Source of the DNA: Gnetum montanum
Taxonomy: Eukaryota > Streptophyta > Gnetopsida > Gnetales > Gnetaceae
DNA length: 64,000 nt
NCBI GenBank assembly: GCA_015680685.1
Contig: MNCI01004262.1
Span: 1,044,171-1,108,170 of the forward strand
Direction: 5' to 3'
Shown here: positions 44,351 through 56,904 of the stretch, in pieces
How positions within the stretch are numbered: the first letter of the stretch is position 1
How the letters are laid out: each line of letters begins with the position of its first letter
Translations under genes and position numbers: made by a program
The notes under the pieces: model-generated
What the model was told of the DNA's origin: nothing
The model's input: the letters and a program-made list of their open reading frames with translations, nothing else
The model's database searches: none

Positions 44351-46249
44351 TTCTTTAGACAACCATAGGAAGGGGCATCATAGTTCTGAGACCACTGCAT
44401 TTTCTAACTCAGCACAAGTTCAACACTATGGTGCATCCTTTTCCTTGAACCCAACACCTCGTGTTACCTTATTAGGGCCATCAATCAAAACTCTAACAAC
44501 TATGGGGCCCAATGAATATAGCCACATAGGGAGACATACCAATCCTTGCATACCATCTTATAGTCATGGTTGCCATAGTGGCTCAACTCCTTATCAATTA
44601 ACCTCATCTTCTAACTTGCCCGATTATGTCAACTTTAATACAGTGTGTGCACCCAAATTTGGGTACATTCTAGCCATGACATCAAAAGACACCCAGTGGT
44701 TTGGATATGACTAGTTCCCAACATTTCTAAAATGAATGGATCCAACCCTTCCATTTATTAATTCTCTCTATGATCAAAAGTTTAGTTATGGGAGATATCC
44801 TCCATTCTAACAAATAGAATTAATAAATGTTTTTCCTTTTATTTAATTCTACAATTTTTTATTTTCCTATTTTTCATCTTTCAATTTGTTGTTTTATCTT
44901 TTTATTTATTATTTTTTCTTTTTATCTTTTTATGAGTAACCTCATCTATGAATAAAACACTCATGTGACTCATTGGTTGAGGTGTTGTTTTATGCTATCA
45001 AGTCCCAAGTGACTAATTATTTGAATAGTGAGCCCAAAACATCACATCCACCCAACCATTCTATTAATAAGAGGTTCTACTTTGGGTATGATGATATTCT
45101 TGACATCATTAAAACTTAAAGTAATTTTGTGCTCATTATACCTAGAGAGAAGAAGGATGGACTAAGAGGGAATGGCCAGGGTTTGACATCAAGAGGACTT
45201 GTGGATTCTCTTTAGTGACATCTATAGGAGTTATCATGCAACCTGGTTGTGCTAAGATCCTTGTAGATATAATGGAAAATGGAAGTAAGAGTAATAAAGG
45301 CATTCAATAAAAAAATGCTATTCTAGGGGGTCCCACTGGAAAGACATGCACCCATGCTTGAAGGTAGGAAACTTCTCCTCTGGATTAAGCATTCAAAAAA
45401 AATAAGAGAAGAAAAAAGTAAGAAGAGTGTGCCAAAGTAACCACACAAAAAGAAAAAGAAAAGATCAAGATCAAATTTGCACAAAGAAATTATGAATCAG
45501 TCCTCCCTTGAACAAAATGCCAAGTGATTGCACACCTTGTTGTCATGGTACTCTTATGGTTGTCCATCATGGGATGAAACAATGCAATGTCACTGGTCGG
45601 AGGAATGGACTTGATCTTGATTTTGGAGTGATAGGCTAATGACACATTAATCACATCTACACTCAAGATTCATTGTGCCTTGGGTCAATTACCTCATATC
45701 CCAATCTTTGCAATCCCTTCTACAATTTGCCTCATCTCATTGTCCATGTATTTGTGACTTGTGTCTTGTGTAGCATGGAATTCATACCTCATCATGGTGG
45801 TATCTACATTTGTGTGTTTTGTGGACTTGGTGTGGATTACATTTAACCCTTCTAGTACCTACAAACATTTTAAGGTGTGGTTATGCAAGGGCATTATAGG
45901 TTGGAAACTTCTTTGGGGAGGACTCACTTGCATGACTTTTGTAATTTGTACTTGTTGCACATCACCACATCATTTTATACCCTCCAAGCACTTCATTGCC
46001 AAATCTATTCTTTTCTTTGTTATCATTTTATCAAATTTTCCTCAAAACCAATACGTGTCCTCTAATATGTCACCTAAACAAACTAGGTCCAACATTAAAC
46101 TTTTAGGGAAACTTCCTTAAAAAACATTTCTAACTCTAAAATCACACTAAGCAAAGAATTCAACATTTACTAAATGCAATAAGTAAGGTATGCAATAATT
46201 GCACTTCTTTCAATAACCTTACTAAAAATTTATCTTTGTGTGATTATAG
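44351..46249 (+). other. Element D middle region, unassigned
   Basis: No protease, RT or integrase motif was seen in any frame. 44,820-44,940 is a T-rich tract equivalent to the A/T-rich spacer of A and B. Open frames such as 44,289-44,714 and 45,761-46,120 have no recognised similarity. Confidence 0.45.
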
Positions 46250-46687
46250 ATGGCCCCTAAAAGAGGACAACAAGGAGGACCTTCTCAAGGTGTAACTAAA
46301 TGCCCAAGGGGAGGTAGAAACCAAGGACCTCATGCAAAACATGTAGAGAAGGAGGCATAATCATTCAGCATCCATTAGGGACCTCCTATCACTACACAAT
46401 TTGGCCAAGAAAAAGGTAGAGAGGTTAGGGCCCAACCTTATGAAGAGGAATGATGGCTATTTGCGACATGGCATGTTAAAGCCAATTAAGTGTTCTTGAA
46501 GCTATCATGTCCATGGAAAGTGCCAACTCCATCAAACATTGGAACATCACCATGGATGGCTCATAATCCTTGGATAGAAGAGGAGAAACATGAAGTGCTC
46601 CTTCAATGGTATCAATCTAAGAAGCCTGGTGTGCAAGACAAAGGAAAGGCACCCATGGAGGAACCACTGCCACCTAAAACCACATGA
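46250..46687 (+). pseudogene. Element D small 3' ORF of unknown function
   Basis: A frame of 146 codons from ATG 46,250 to TGA 46,685-46,687, broken by a few internal stops. It starts MAPKRGQQGGPSQGVTKCPR (basic, Gly-rich) and ends VQDKGKAPMEEPLPPKTT (Pro-rich). It lies just upstream of the PPT, the place where Athila elements carry an env-like or accessory ORF, but neither a signal peptide nor a membrane segment is present. I do not recognise the family. Confidence 0.45.
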
Positions 46688-46852
46688 GTTCCAACAAAGT
46701 TTTGTAATTTTGTGTCTATATATTGTTTTGTTCAATCCCACACTACGACATGAATAATTCCTAGTTAGTCAATAATCCCATACCTATCCATTTTGTAATC
46801 AATTGGACTTGTTCTCATTTTTTTTAACTCAAGGACAAGTTGTTATTCAATT

Positions 46853-46861
46853 GTGGGGGTA
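46853..46861 (+). other. Polypurine tract, element D
   Basis: gtgggggta directly before the 3' LTR; matches the tract of element B. Confidence 0.85.
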
Positions 46862-47797
46862 TGATGAATCATGGTTTGTTAGGTGCTAGTATTGGACCCT
46901 TGATATCGGACCCTTGTTAACAAGGCATTGATATTAGACCCCTATTATCGAACCCCTATTATCAGACCCCTAATATCTAATGTGTCTCAATATTAGACCA
47001 CTGATATTAGACCCTCAATATTGGGTACATGATATTGCAGCTTGGATAGCAATATCGTGGTTCCTATGTGAGCCTATAAATACACAATTAGGTGCACAGG
47101 AAAGTCATAGGAAAAGTTAGTATTAGAGTAGAGTCTTTTTGTTTATTTTTCAGTCCCTCTTAACTCTTTCCCCAGTGCATGCCCATAATGTGATGATTGT
47201 AATTATATGAAACCTTTATTCAAGTGTGACATACTTGGACATGCACATGACCAGCAATAAAGATCTAGATTACTTCATCATTGTAGCATTCACTTAGTTT
47301 TAACTATTATTTATTACTTTCTTACTTAATATCTCTTTACCTTCCTCTCCTATCCCTGTTCTTAAACGTAGAATGAGTACAACTTAATCACAAGCATTTA
47401 AGTGTGACTACTTGGTATCCTAGTAGTATACCTAAGACATGCACTTGGTAATCCCAGTAGTAGTACATGAGGTCCAAGATGTGTATGGATGATTAAGGGA
47501 TGGATGCTCATCACACTTAGGCTAGCTTAGACTCTCTTCACCCTTTCCCTATTAGCTTAAACAAAGTTATTTCCATTGCCTCTAGGAGTAGCACTAGTTA
47601 GGACCACATCATACACCTCACTCTAGACTAAACCATACATGACAGAGCAAATACTAGTCCAAGTGGAAAGATAGCAAACTATGATCAATGAGTAACTATC
47701 TAGATATCAAAACTAGTTTGTTTGGGGAGTTCAACCTAATCATGCATGAATGCCCATATTTGTATGGTTGAGTGTAGGGGTACCTCGCCACTCATCA
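46862..47797 (+). mobile_element. Element D 3' LTR (936 bp)
   Basis: TGATGAATCATGG...CGCCACTCATCA. TATA box at 47,075-47,082. The U3 is longer than in the 5' LTR because of extra copies of the gacccctattatc-type word at 46,900-47,010. Confidence 0.93.
47212..47264 (+). promoter_or_regulatory. LTR poly(A)-signal hairpin, element D 3' LTR
   Basis: Arms acctttatt (47,212-47,220) and aataaagat (47,256-47,264): eight of nine pairs kept. Confidence 0.65.
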
Positions 47798-48760
47798 AAG
47801 GATGTTCATGATAGTAGAATGAAATAAATCAACATGGCTAATGTACCAACATATAATCGAGTTGCTAATGATGATTCCTAGATTCATATACAATCCTTTG
47901 ACAATACTTTCTATCTCCAGGGAATCATGAGCAATTATCAAAAGTTACAATTGTTTTCATATACCTTCATCAAGCATGTAGAGATATAATACAAATCCTT
48001 TCTTCCAAGATCAATTCAAAGATGGAAAAACATGATAAAAATCTTCTACCCAAAACTTTAGACCTATGCCTAAATTTCAAACATCTGGAAGGAGATGATC
48101 TACTAGAGGAAAGAAGCCTATGATCCTCTCAATTTCATCATGAAGAGGTACATGAAAACTACTCATCATTCTCTAAACCATCATTCCAGATAAAGAGAGT
48201 AGTTAAATCAAATTGTAGAAGTGCTAAGTTAGGAAAGAAGAGATCATGTGGATATTTATGCAATGAGCCAAGTTCATAAAAATTTTGTAGCTGAAATCAA
48301 GATGCTCTTGGATACCATAACAAGCATGGAGGGAGAAAGGTAGAAGTAATAGTCCACATAGGAGCACAATCATGACTAATCACAAAGAAAAAAGGCTAAA
48401 AACATTGAAGATACTATTAAAAATTCCATTGTAGTCAAGGCCTTGACACAAGACTAGGTTAAAATAAATAAGGCCTTAACAAACTTGGCATATAAAGTGA
48501 ACTGGGTTTTGGATGTGATGGATGAAAAGATGATCACCAATCTCAAAGACATTAAGGGTAAGTTTGTTGAAGCTATAACCAAAGTAGTCACATCACATGA
48601 ATGTTAAAAGTGGTATAAATATAAAAATAAAGACAAACTCTCTTATATTAAGATCATTCATGAAGATATAAATGAGGCTTCCTCATCCTCTGATGATGAG
48701 AATCCCTATGAATACTGCATATACATTCATGATTCATAGTGCTACCCAATCATTGGATCA
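47798..48760 (+). pseudogene. Element G1 gag, C-terminal part
   Basis: Continues the frame of 41,283-41,698 past element D: MANVPTYNRVANDD, IHIQSFDNTFYLQGIMSNYQ, SFLPRSIQRWKNMIKIFYPK, KEAYDPLNFIMKRYMKTTHH, HNHD, INKALTNLAYKVNWVLDVMD, EKMITNLKDIKGKFVEAITK and HEDINEASSSSDDENPYEY. The frame is kept for about 300 codons; nearly all stops are TAG or TAA where Gln would fit. The layout (a gag-type folded part, a charged linker, an acidic tail) resembles gag, but no zinc knuckle was seen. 48,190-48,760 recurs in G2. Confidence 0.6.
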
Positions 48761-49689
48761 CATGATTAATGAAATGGGATGATCTAGGATGCCATTAAAA
48801 CCCATATTTTTCAAGAGGCAAATAAGAAGGATTTCATACCTAGGTTTTTTGTACTACCCATGGAGTAGTACTAATAGTCATAATCTCTAAATCCTTGGAA
48901 TGATGCTCCATGGAATCTTCCAACATTCATGTAATAATAGATAGTGCTTCTAGCTAACCCCTATTTTTATGGTTCACAAGAAGGTTCTTATTCATTCTTA
49001 TCAATGACACCTTAATAGTACCTACCTACTTTAAATAGTCCTACTCGTTAATCTTCCTTGTAGTAGCTTCTACTTCCTAGTCTCATGCAAGGTTGAATAC
49101 CCAATTAATTGTAGCTAAGGCAAGCTAAATCATGTAATATCACATACTATATCAGTCTTACTTCCATGTATGTATCTAGGAAATCTTACCAATTACCTAT
49201 TAATTTGGTTGTGAGGAGAAGCTTCAGATCCCACTATAGAAAATTCTATCACAAGTATAGATGTGAGAACCATAGTACTAGGTCTACATCATCCTCTTCA
49301 TATTTTTAAGAGAAAAATAATTTAATTGAAACAAAATCCCACATTAAAGAGGTTTTAATGAAGTATTTTGATCATAATCAAAGTATAATATCTACTTTAA
49401 GTATATGTTTCATAGCTATGTCTATTAAAGGTATTAAGATGGTACCTGATGGTGATGTTATCAACATTTTCATATCTACAGTGGCTACATGGGTAGTTAA
49501 CGAAGAATATTTTCCTAAAAATAATAATATCCTTATAATTACATGTGGAAATTTAGATTAAAAAATGATCATAGCCTAGCTATTTTTTGACTCTAGTTCT
49601 TCAGCTAATATGATGTCATTGCAACAATGCCTTAATTAAGAGCTTCCTTTTATAAAGTATACCAACATTTGACTAGTGCTAGTGGACTA

Positions 49690-50035
49690 ATTCTATGTGT
49701 ACCTCATGGAACAAGTATGTGATGTGATGATTTCTCTTGCAAGCTAGCCATATCTTGTAAATTTCCTATAAATTAAATCAAAGATAAGGTGGGCAAAAAC
49801 TTCCCTATTATCATGGGAAGGGCCTAGTTGAGCACCTCTAATACTAAGTTGGTCTTCCATGACCTTCATCTCAAAATTAGAAAAAGAGATGAGACTTGAA
49901 GAATGAATTACAATAAAGTATGTTGTGATCCTTCCTAGTCCTATAGCATCATGCACATATGCTATTAAAGAGAGCTAAATGGAACATTTCATGGGTAACA
50001 CTTGGTGTATCATAGTGAATATTTTTCATCTTTAA
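49690..50035 (+). pseudogene. Element G1 protease remnant
   Basis: Reads NFPIIMGRA, then STSNTKLVFHDLHLKIRKRD, corresponding to FPIIMGRAWLSTINAHMGI in element A. The Trp codon is TAG here. Followed directly by non-coding DNA rather than RT. Confidence 0.65.
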
Positions 50036-50810
50036 GCATGCAAAATCCTCAATTTAACACTTGGAGTGGATAGTTGTGGGTTAGAAATCATCCACACCAT
50101 TTGAAAAATTTATTTTCTTGATATTTTTATTTGTGAATTTAATAAAGTTGATGTGTTTAGTTATAATGGTTTACTTTTTATACTTAACAAATAAATGTAT
50201 GATGTTTTATTTTCTATTAGAGTATTTCTGTTGTGTGTGGGAAAACAAATTAATGTTCTTTATAAATTCTCATCTAATAAGCCATGAGTGGATGGGTCAT
50301 GTGCATATATGAAGCGGATTCCAAAGTACCAAATGGATTTAAATTGAAGCTTTCATTAATGGAATGTATGCATAACAAAAATTTACTCATCCAAGTGGTG
50401 ATCTAGCACTTCAATAATTTTCATAACCATCATGTTCCATTAAACATCTTTCGATGAGAAAAAAGAAAGAGAACATGATAAAAGAAAATGTGATGAAAAA
50501 AAAGAAAATATAACAAAAAAGGAAATAAAATAAAAACAAAAAAAGAAAGAAATGAATATTAGTAAAATAACAAAGATGATAAGAAGAGGTGATGGAAAGA
50601 GTTATGTAATTTTAAGCATATTGATCCATGTAAATTGGTATTTTTTTCCTCCCAAACCATTTCTATAATTACTCACTAAAAAACCAAGATGAGTGTGTAA
50701 ATCACCTATGCAAGAATTTCTCATGTTCAACCCATGACTTAGATCACTTAAATTTGCCAAAATATCATAGTCCAAGAAAATATGTTGCTCATCCCTTCCA
50801 ATGGCCATGA
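50036..50810 (+). other. Element G1 3' non-coding region
   Basis: Includes an A/G-rich tract (50,455-50,580) like those 3' of the coding part in the other elements. Repeated in G2. Confidence 0.5.
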
Positions 50811-51599
50811 AGGCCTTTCAATTGATAATTGTGGTGATTCGAAAGATCCTTGATAACCTGATTCATTATATTTGATTTAGGACCATTTTACTTCTTTATG
50901 ACTCCTTTAGTATTTTCTTCTCTTCACAGAATTGCAATAAGCTATTTATTATTTTCTTAATAAAATTTTCCCATTCTTTGAATCTAGAGTCTTCTATTGA
51001 TAACCATTGAACTAACCTTCCATGATAATTGAGAACTTAAAAGCTTGATTTATGAATTTGGCTGAGCACAATTAAGCTTCTTTAATAATACTTTGAGCAC
51101 CTATTTCTTCCTCAATTGATTTAGTCAAGGAATTATTTATTTCTATCATAGAATCCCCTCCCTACACTAGTTTGAATCCAATCTTTTTCTTTAGTGATTG
51201 TTAGTAACTATTATTTGAATATCTTTTTTTTTACCTAAAGTAATAGTTTTCTATTAGCTCTTTATTAAACTAGAAATTTGTGCTTCTTTCTGTACATTTT
51301 CATGGGTAAGGCTTATGTTTCTAAGCTTTAATGATAATTTAGCATGTTAAAGGTAGCTTTATGCTAATCTCTATTCCTCTTTCTAGTTCTATTTATGGAT
51401 GTATACTCTCTTTTTGCTTAGCCTTTGTACCATTATTAGCTATATAGGCCCATTTTTTAGCTCATTCATAAAGCTTTTAAAATTTGTTATATTGAAGAGT
51501 TGTTATGAGGGTGATTTTAGGCTTCTTCATAGAGCTATTATTCCATTCTATGGATTATGCTTTATCCCTGCTAAATTGGATTATTGAAAATGAAATGCA
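50811..51599. other. AT-rich DNA, nothing recognised
   Basis: No repeat or domain seen. Confidence 0.35.
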
Positions 51600-53560
51600 C
51601 ATATGCATGAAATGTAATCTCTTGTGGGCCTAGGATAAGCTTTGACATGGCTAATGAAGCATGCTTCATAGAATTGGATTTCATCATCTTACATGGTAGA
51701 ACTACTTTGTAGAGGCATTTTTCAATTATACAAATCTGTAGCTACATGAATCGTAGAAGAGCTTTTCTTATGACCTAATCTATAGAGTTGATGTGACTTG
51801 TAGAACCACCTAAAAGATTATTCGTAGAATCATTTTTTAGTTCTACAAGGTTTCTCTACAAGCTGATGTGATATGACAAAGATGTGGCTTGTAGAACCCT
51901 TTCATAGAGCCATATTTTGGTTCTATGAATTTGTGACTACTTAAATGCTAACATGGTAGAGTTTGTTGTAAGTAGTTTCATATGGTGAAGTTCTAGATTT
52001 AAACATGGTTCTATGATTGACGTGATAGAACTATTTTTGCTCCTTTTTATAAAACTATTTTTGAATGAGATTATGTGGAATAGCAACTTTGTAGAACCAT
52101 TTTTTAGCTTCATGAAAGCTGACATTGTAGAACTGCTTTCTAGATAATATTTTAGTTCTCCAAACCTATATCGTTTTCTAGATGTTGATGTGGCATTGGT
52201 GATGTGGTAGATGAAGTGTGTTTACTTTAGATGAAAATATGTACTTCATCTACATGCTGAAGTGGCATTGCTAATGTGGCAAATGAAGCCACTTTAATCT
52301 AGATGATAATTTCCCATCTAGATGGAAATTTTTGCTAATTCTAAATGCCAATATGGTGATGTGACTCTTGGACCTCTTCCTTATAGAATCATTTTTAAAA
52401 TGCATTGGTTAGTGAGCTTATGTGGAAGATATTAAAATGATCTTATGTATAGAACCAAATTTTAACCCTATGAACCAGCTCTACATGCTGATGTGGCATG
52501 GTACTAACATGGTAGAACTCTTTTGAATAGTGAAAATTTGATTCTATTAGTTGGCTCTATAAGCTAACATGGCAAATTGAGGATATGGCTTATAGAACTT
52601 CTTTGTAGAACTATTTTTCACTTCTAAGAAAATAAACTACCTCTAAAGCTTACATGGAAAAACATGTTTATAAAATAATTTTCTAAACTCTACAAAGTTG
52701 ACCTAGTAGCACTTATTTGTAGAACCATTTCTTGGCTCTACTAGCTTCCTCTATGAGTTAATGTGACAAATGCTAACATGGTGGACCTATTTTGTAGAGT
52801 TGAATTTCAACCTTACAAACTGGTACTTTGAACTAATTTGGCATAGTGATGACATGGCATGTAGAGCTTTCTTGTGAAATTAATTTTTTCTTCTCAAAAA
52901 ATAAGCTAATTACAAAGTTTATATTGCATAGCTTCTTTATAGAATCACTTTTAAGATCTATGATACTTGATGTGGAGAGGCTAATATGCATGAATGACCT
53001 AGCTCATGGACCTAATTTAGCTTTTCCTTTCCATATTTTGGTTCTATGAATTCTCACAAATTGAAGAGCTGATATGGTAGAGTTATTCAGTAGAACCATT
53101 AAAAATCTTTACAACCTCTCTTTAGATAGTAAGATGGAAAAGTAAATTTTACTAAAACTTTTAAGCTTAATGAGCCTTCACCATATTGATGAAGTTGATG
53201 TGATAGAACCACTTTGTAGGGCTAATTTTTGATTTTATAAGTGTCTTTCTTATGCTAACATTGTTAGGTAATTTCAAAAGCTTCTATCTAGAATATTCTA
53301 TGTAATCACTATTAGCTTGTTGACCTCATAAGTGCTAATGTGGTAAGGTAGACTTGGAAAATTGATGTGGCTAATAGAATCTCTTCTTCACTCTTCAAGC
53401 CATTGTAAAGTAAAGCCTACATGGAAGAGCTAACTCATAGAGCTATTTTTTTCCTCCATTAGCATCCTTAATATGACCATTGATGTGGTTATTAAATCAC
53501 TTCATAAAGCTAATTTTAACACCTTAAATCTTACTTGGAAGAGCTTCTTTCATGTCATCT
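51600..53560. repeat. Degenerate tandem array (tagaacc/gctgatgtggca words)
   Basis: Variants of tagaaccatttttggctct, followed at some distance by agctgatgtggca and gatgtggcttgtagaac, recur about fifteen times over 2 kb with irregular spacing of roughly 100-170 bp. The copies are strongly diverged, so no exact unit can be given. Not coding. Confidence 0.6.
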
Positions 53561-54299
53561 TATGGATTACAAACTTAAGCATGCAAAACTATTAATATGT
53601 TTATGTGGTAAAATTGATCAAAAATTTTCATTTTAGAGCCTCTTTTATTCTATGACTCATCCTTATACTCATAGAGCTTAATTCAATGAAACCTCTTCTC
53701 TTTATTTATAACCAAACCAAAATTTCCCACTCTACTAGTTGATTTAGCAACAATCCATTTTATAACTAAGAACCTCCTCTTTAGGGAAATGGTTTCTATT
53801 TGCTCTAATGATTGTAGCCATGAATACTAAGTCTTAGATCTTGCAATTTCATTTTGAACTGCTTAATTCCCTTATAGCTTAGGAAAATATGAATTTGAGC
53901 TTTAACTAATCTATAGGCTCTATTCCTAATGCTTAATTGAATTAATATATGTGATGCCCCTCTTAGCCTGAAAGATCTAGCTTTACAATTTCATAAATAG
54001 TAAATTAAAATCCTTAGGAAGGTAGTTTCATCTTTCATACTCTTGTTTTATAAAATGTCTCAAGGTTCTTAATATAAAATCATCTTAACAATTTCTTGAT
54101 AGTTCAAACCCCTTGTTATAAGATTTTATTCTATAAATGAAACCTATCCTTTACTCTGGAAATGCTACTAGGAATTATGTGAGTTCAAAGAAATCTTTCA
54201 TTAAACATTCATTTAATTGTTTATTCTTCCTTTGTTTCAAAACTTTCTCTTCTTTGAAGGTGTCACTGAAGGATCAAGCTCATGATTATAATTTAAAAC
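53561..54299. other. AT-rich DNA, nothing recognised
   Basis: Possibly the fading edge of the array to its left. Confidence 0.3.
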
Positions 54300-54344
54300 T
54301 ATTCCACAAGAGTAGTTAATTCATATTATAAAATGGCTACAATA

Positions 54345-54850
54345 GGAAATAAGATAGCATGTGGATATTTATGCAATGGGCCAAGTTTAGAAAACATTTA
54401 TGGCCCAAATCAAGTGCTCTTGGATACCTTAACAAGCATGGAGGAAGAAAGGTGGAAGCGATAGTTCATAGAGGAGCACAATCATGACTAATCATAGAGA
54501 AAAAAGACTAAGAAAATTGAAGGTACTATTGAATCTTCCACTACAGTCAAGTCTTAGATACAAGATTAGGTCAAAACAAACAAGACCTTAATAAACTTGT
54601 CCTACAAAGTGAATTGGGTTTTGGATGCAATGGTTGAAAAGATTATCATCAATCTCAAAGAAATTAAGAGTATGTCTATTAAAGCTATAACTAGAGAAAC
54701 CACACCACATGAATGTTAAATGCAGTATGAATGTAAAAATAAGGAAAGATATCTTATTCTAAGAGCATTCATAAAGATCTAAATGAGGCTTCCTCATCAT
54801 TTTATGATGAGAATTCCTATGAATACTACATATACTTTTATTATTTGTAG
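54345..54850 (+). pseudogene. Element G2 gag C-terminal fragment
   Basis: Corresponds to 48,245-48,740 of G1, with its own stops and shifts. The acidic tail (NEASSSFYDENSYEYYIY) is recognisable. Confidence 0.6.
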
Positions 54851-55799
54851 TTTTGCATAATCATTGGCTCACATGGTTGGTGAAATGGGATAATCTATGC
54901 TACCATTAAATTCCAAATTTTTCAAGAGGCAAATAAAAAGGATTTCATACCTATGTCATTTGTACTATCTTAGTGATGATATTTGCAACCCATGTAGTAG
55001 TACTAATAGTCATAATTGCCAAATCCTTGGAATGCTACTCAATGGAATCTTCTAATTTCCATCCAATAATAGATGGTAGTTCCTACAAACCCATATTTCT
55101 ATGGTGTACAAGTAGGTGATTATCAATCCTTATCAATGATACCTCAATAGTACCTACCTTCTTTAAATAGTCCTACTCATTAATCTCACTAGAAGAAACT
55201 TCTACTCCCTAGTCTTGTGCAAGGTGGAATACCCAATTAGTTGTAGTTAAGGAAAGATAAATTATGTAATATTACCTACTATATCAATCTTAATTACATG
55301 TATGTATCTAGGAAATTTTACCAACTTCTTATTAATTTGGTTGTGAGGGGAAGCTTGAACTCCCACTGTAGAAAATTCTATTACAAGTATAGACATCAGA
55401 ATTGTAGTACTTGTTCTACATCACCCTTTTCATATTTTGAAGACAAAAATAATTTAATCAAAATAAAATACCATATTCATGAGGTTTCAATGAATTTTTC
55501 TAATCATAATCAAAGTATGGTATCTACCTTAATTATAAGTTTCATTTCTATATCTACTAAAGATAATAAGATGATACCTAATGGCGCTGTTATTAGTATT
55601 TTTATATCTACAATGGATACACAAGTAGTCAAAGAACAATATTTTTCTAAAATAATAAGATCTTGGTAATTCCATGATGGAAATTTAAATAAAAAAAGGA
55701 TCATTTCCTAGCTATTTATGACTTTGTTCCTAAAGTTAATATGATGTCATTACAGTAGTAAGTTTATTGGGAGCTTTCTTTTCTAAACTATACCAAAAA

Positions 55800-56166
55800 T
55801 TGAGTAGAGCTATTGGACTAATCCTACATGTATCTCATTGGACAACTATGTGATATGATGGTTTCTCTTGTAGGATGATCATATATTGTAAATTTCCTAG
55901 TAATTAAATCAAAAAATGAGATGGAACATAACTTTTCTATTATCATAGGAAGGGCCTTGTTGAGCATTGCTAACACTAAGTTGGTCTTCCAAGACCTTCA
56001 TCTCAAAATTAGAAAAGGAGATGAGACTAGAAGAATGAATTACAAGAAAATATGTGGTATCCTTCCCAGTACCCTAACATCATGCACATATGCCATTCAA
56101 GAGAACTTGATGGAACATTTAATGAGGAACACTTGGTGTATCATAGTGAATATCTTTCACCTTTAA
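55800..56166 (+). pseudogene. Element G2 protease remnant
   Basis: An open stretch of 81 codons from 55,921 starts MEHNFSIIIGRALLSIANTK and continues LVFQDLHLKIRKGDETRR. It is the equivalent of 49,790-50,035 in G1 and of the FPIIMGRAWL block of elements A and B. The catalytic D-T/S-G would lie upstream and is not seen. Confidence 0.65.
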
Positions 56167-56904
56167 GCATGCAAAATGCTCAATTTAACACTTAGAGGTC
56201 TCCCAAGTGATGGATATGGATCAATTGTGGGTTAGAAATCCTCCACATCATTTCAAAATTTTATTTTCCTACTATTTTTATTTGTGCATTTGATAAAGAT
56301 TGTATGTTTAGTTATAATTTTTTACTTTTTGTGATTAATGAATAAAAATTTATGATATTTTATTTTCTATTAGAGTGTTTTTATTATGTGTGAAAAAACC
56401 AATTAATGTGCTTTATAAATGCTCATCCAATAACCCATAAGTGGATGGGTGAGTTGAAGGTATGATGAGGATTCAAGAGTACCAAATGAATTCAAAGCAA
56501 AGCCTTCATTGATGGAATGTATACATAAAAAAATTTTATCCATCCACATTTCTTTTATCCTTCACCAGTGAACTAGGCTTAGATTTAGTAGGGAGCTAGG
56601 ACTCACACCATGGCTTGTTGAAGCTCATGCTACTAGAATCATGAGTAGGTGGTAGATCCACATATTAGGGTATGAGTTCTAGAATCTTGGAAGAGTTCTT
56701 AGTTATTATCAGAAAACTAGTATGTCATTGAGTATTCTTGTGATTAATAGATGGGTCTAATTAATATGATTGGTCCAAGGTGCACATTTTGCCTTACCTA
56801 GCCACCCTAGTTATAATAAGTTCATGATCTTATGAACCTATGTGTGCCATGAAGTGAGGGATGGATTCTTATGTTCATGCAAGTTAAAGATTCCAAATGT
56901 TGAT

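Larger units (their letters stand above)
41699..47797 (+). mobile_element. Element D: complete gag-only retrotransposon (6,099 bp)
   Basis: Both LTRs (41,699-42,557 and 46,862-47,797), a degraded tRNA-Asp-type primer site (42,559-42,577), a PPT (46,853-46,861) and a perfect 5-bp target duplication AAGGA (41,694-41,698 and 47,798-47,802) define the ends exactly. The interior has gag, an unidentified middle part and a small ORF near the 3' end, but no protease, RT, RNase H or integrase. It would have needed enzymes from a relative such as element A. The gag is the same family as in element B. Confidence 0.93.
41107..50810 (+). mobile_element. Element G1: gag-protease retroelement, split by element D
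   Basis: The coding part is 41,283-41,698 plus 47,798-48,760 (gag-like) and about 49,690-50,035 (protease). The two gag parts are in the same frame once element D and one copy of its target duplication are discounted. No RT or integrase follows: after protease comes non-coding DNA with an A/G-rich tract at 50,455-50,580, as in the other gag-protease elements here. LTRs were not found. 48,190-50,810 is repeated at 54,300-58,720 (G2). Confidence 0.65.
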
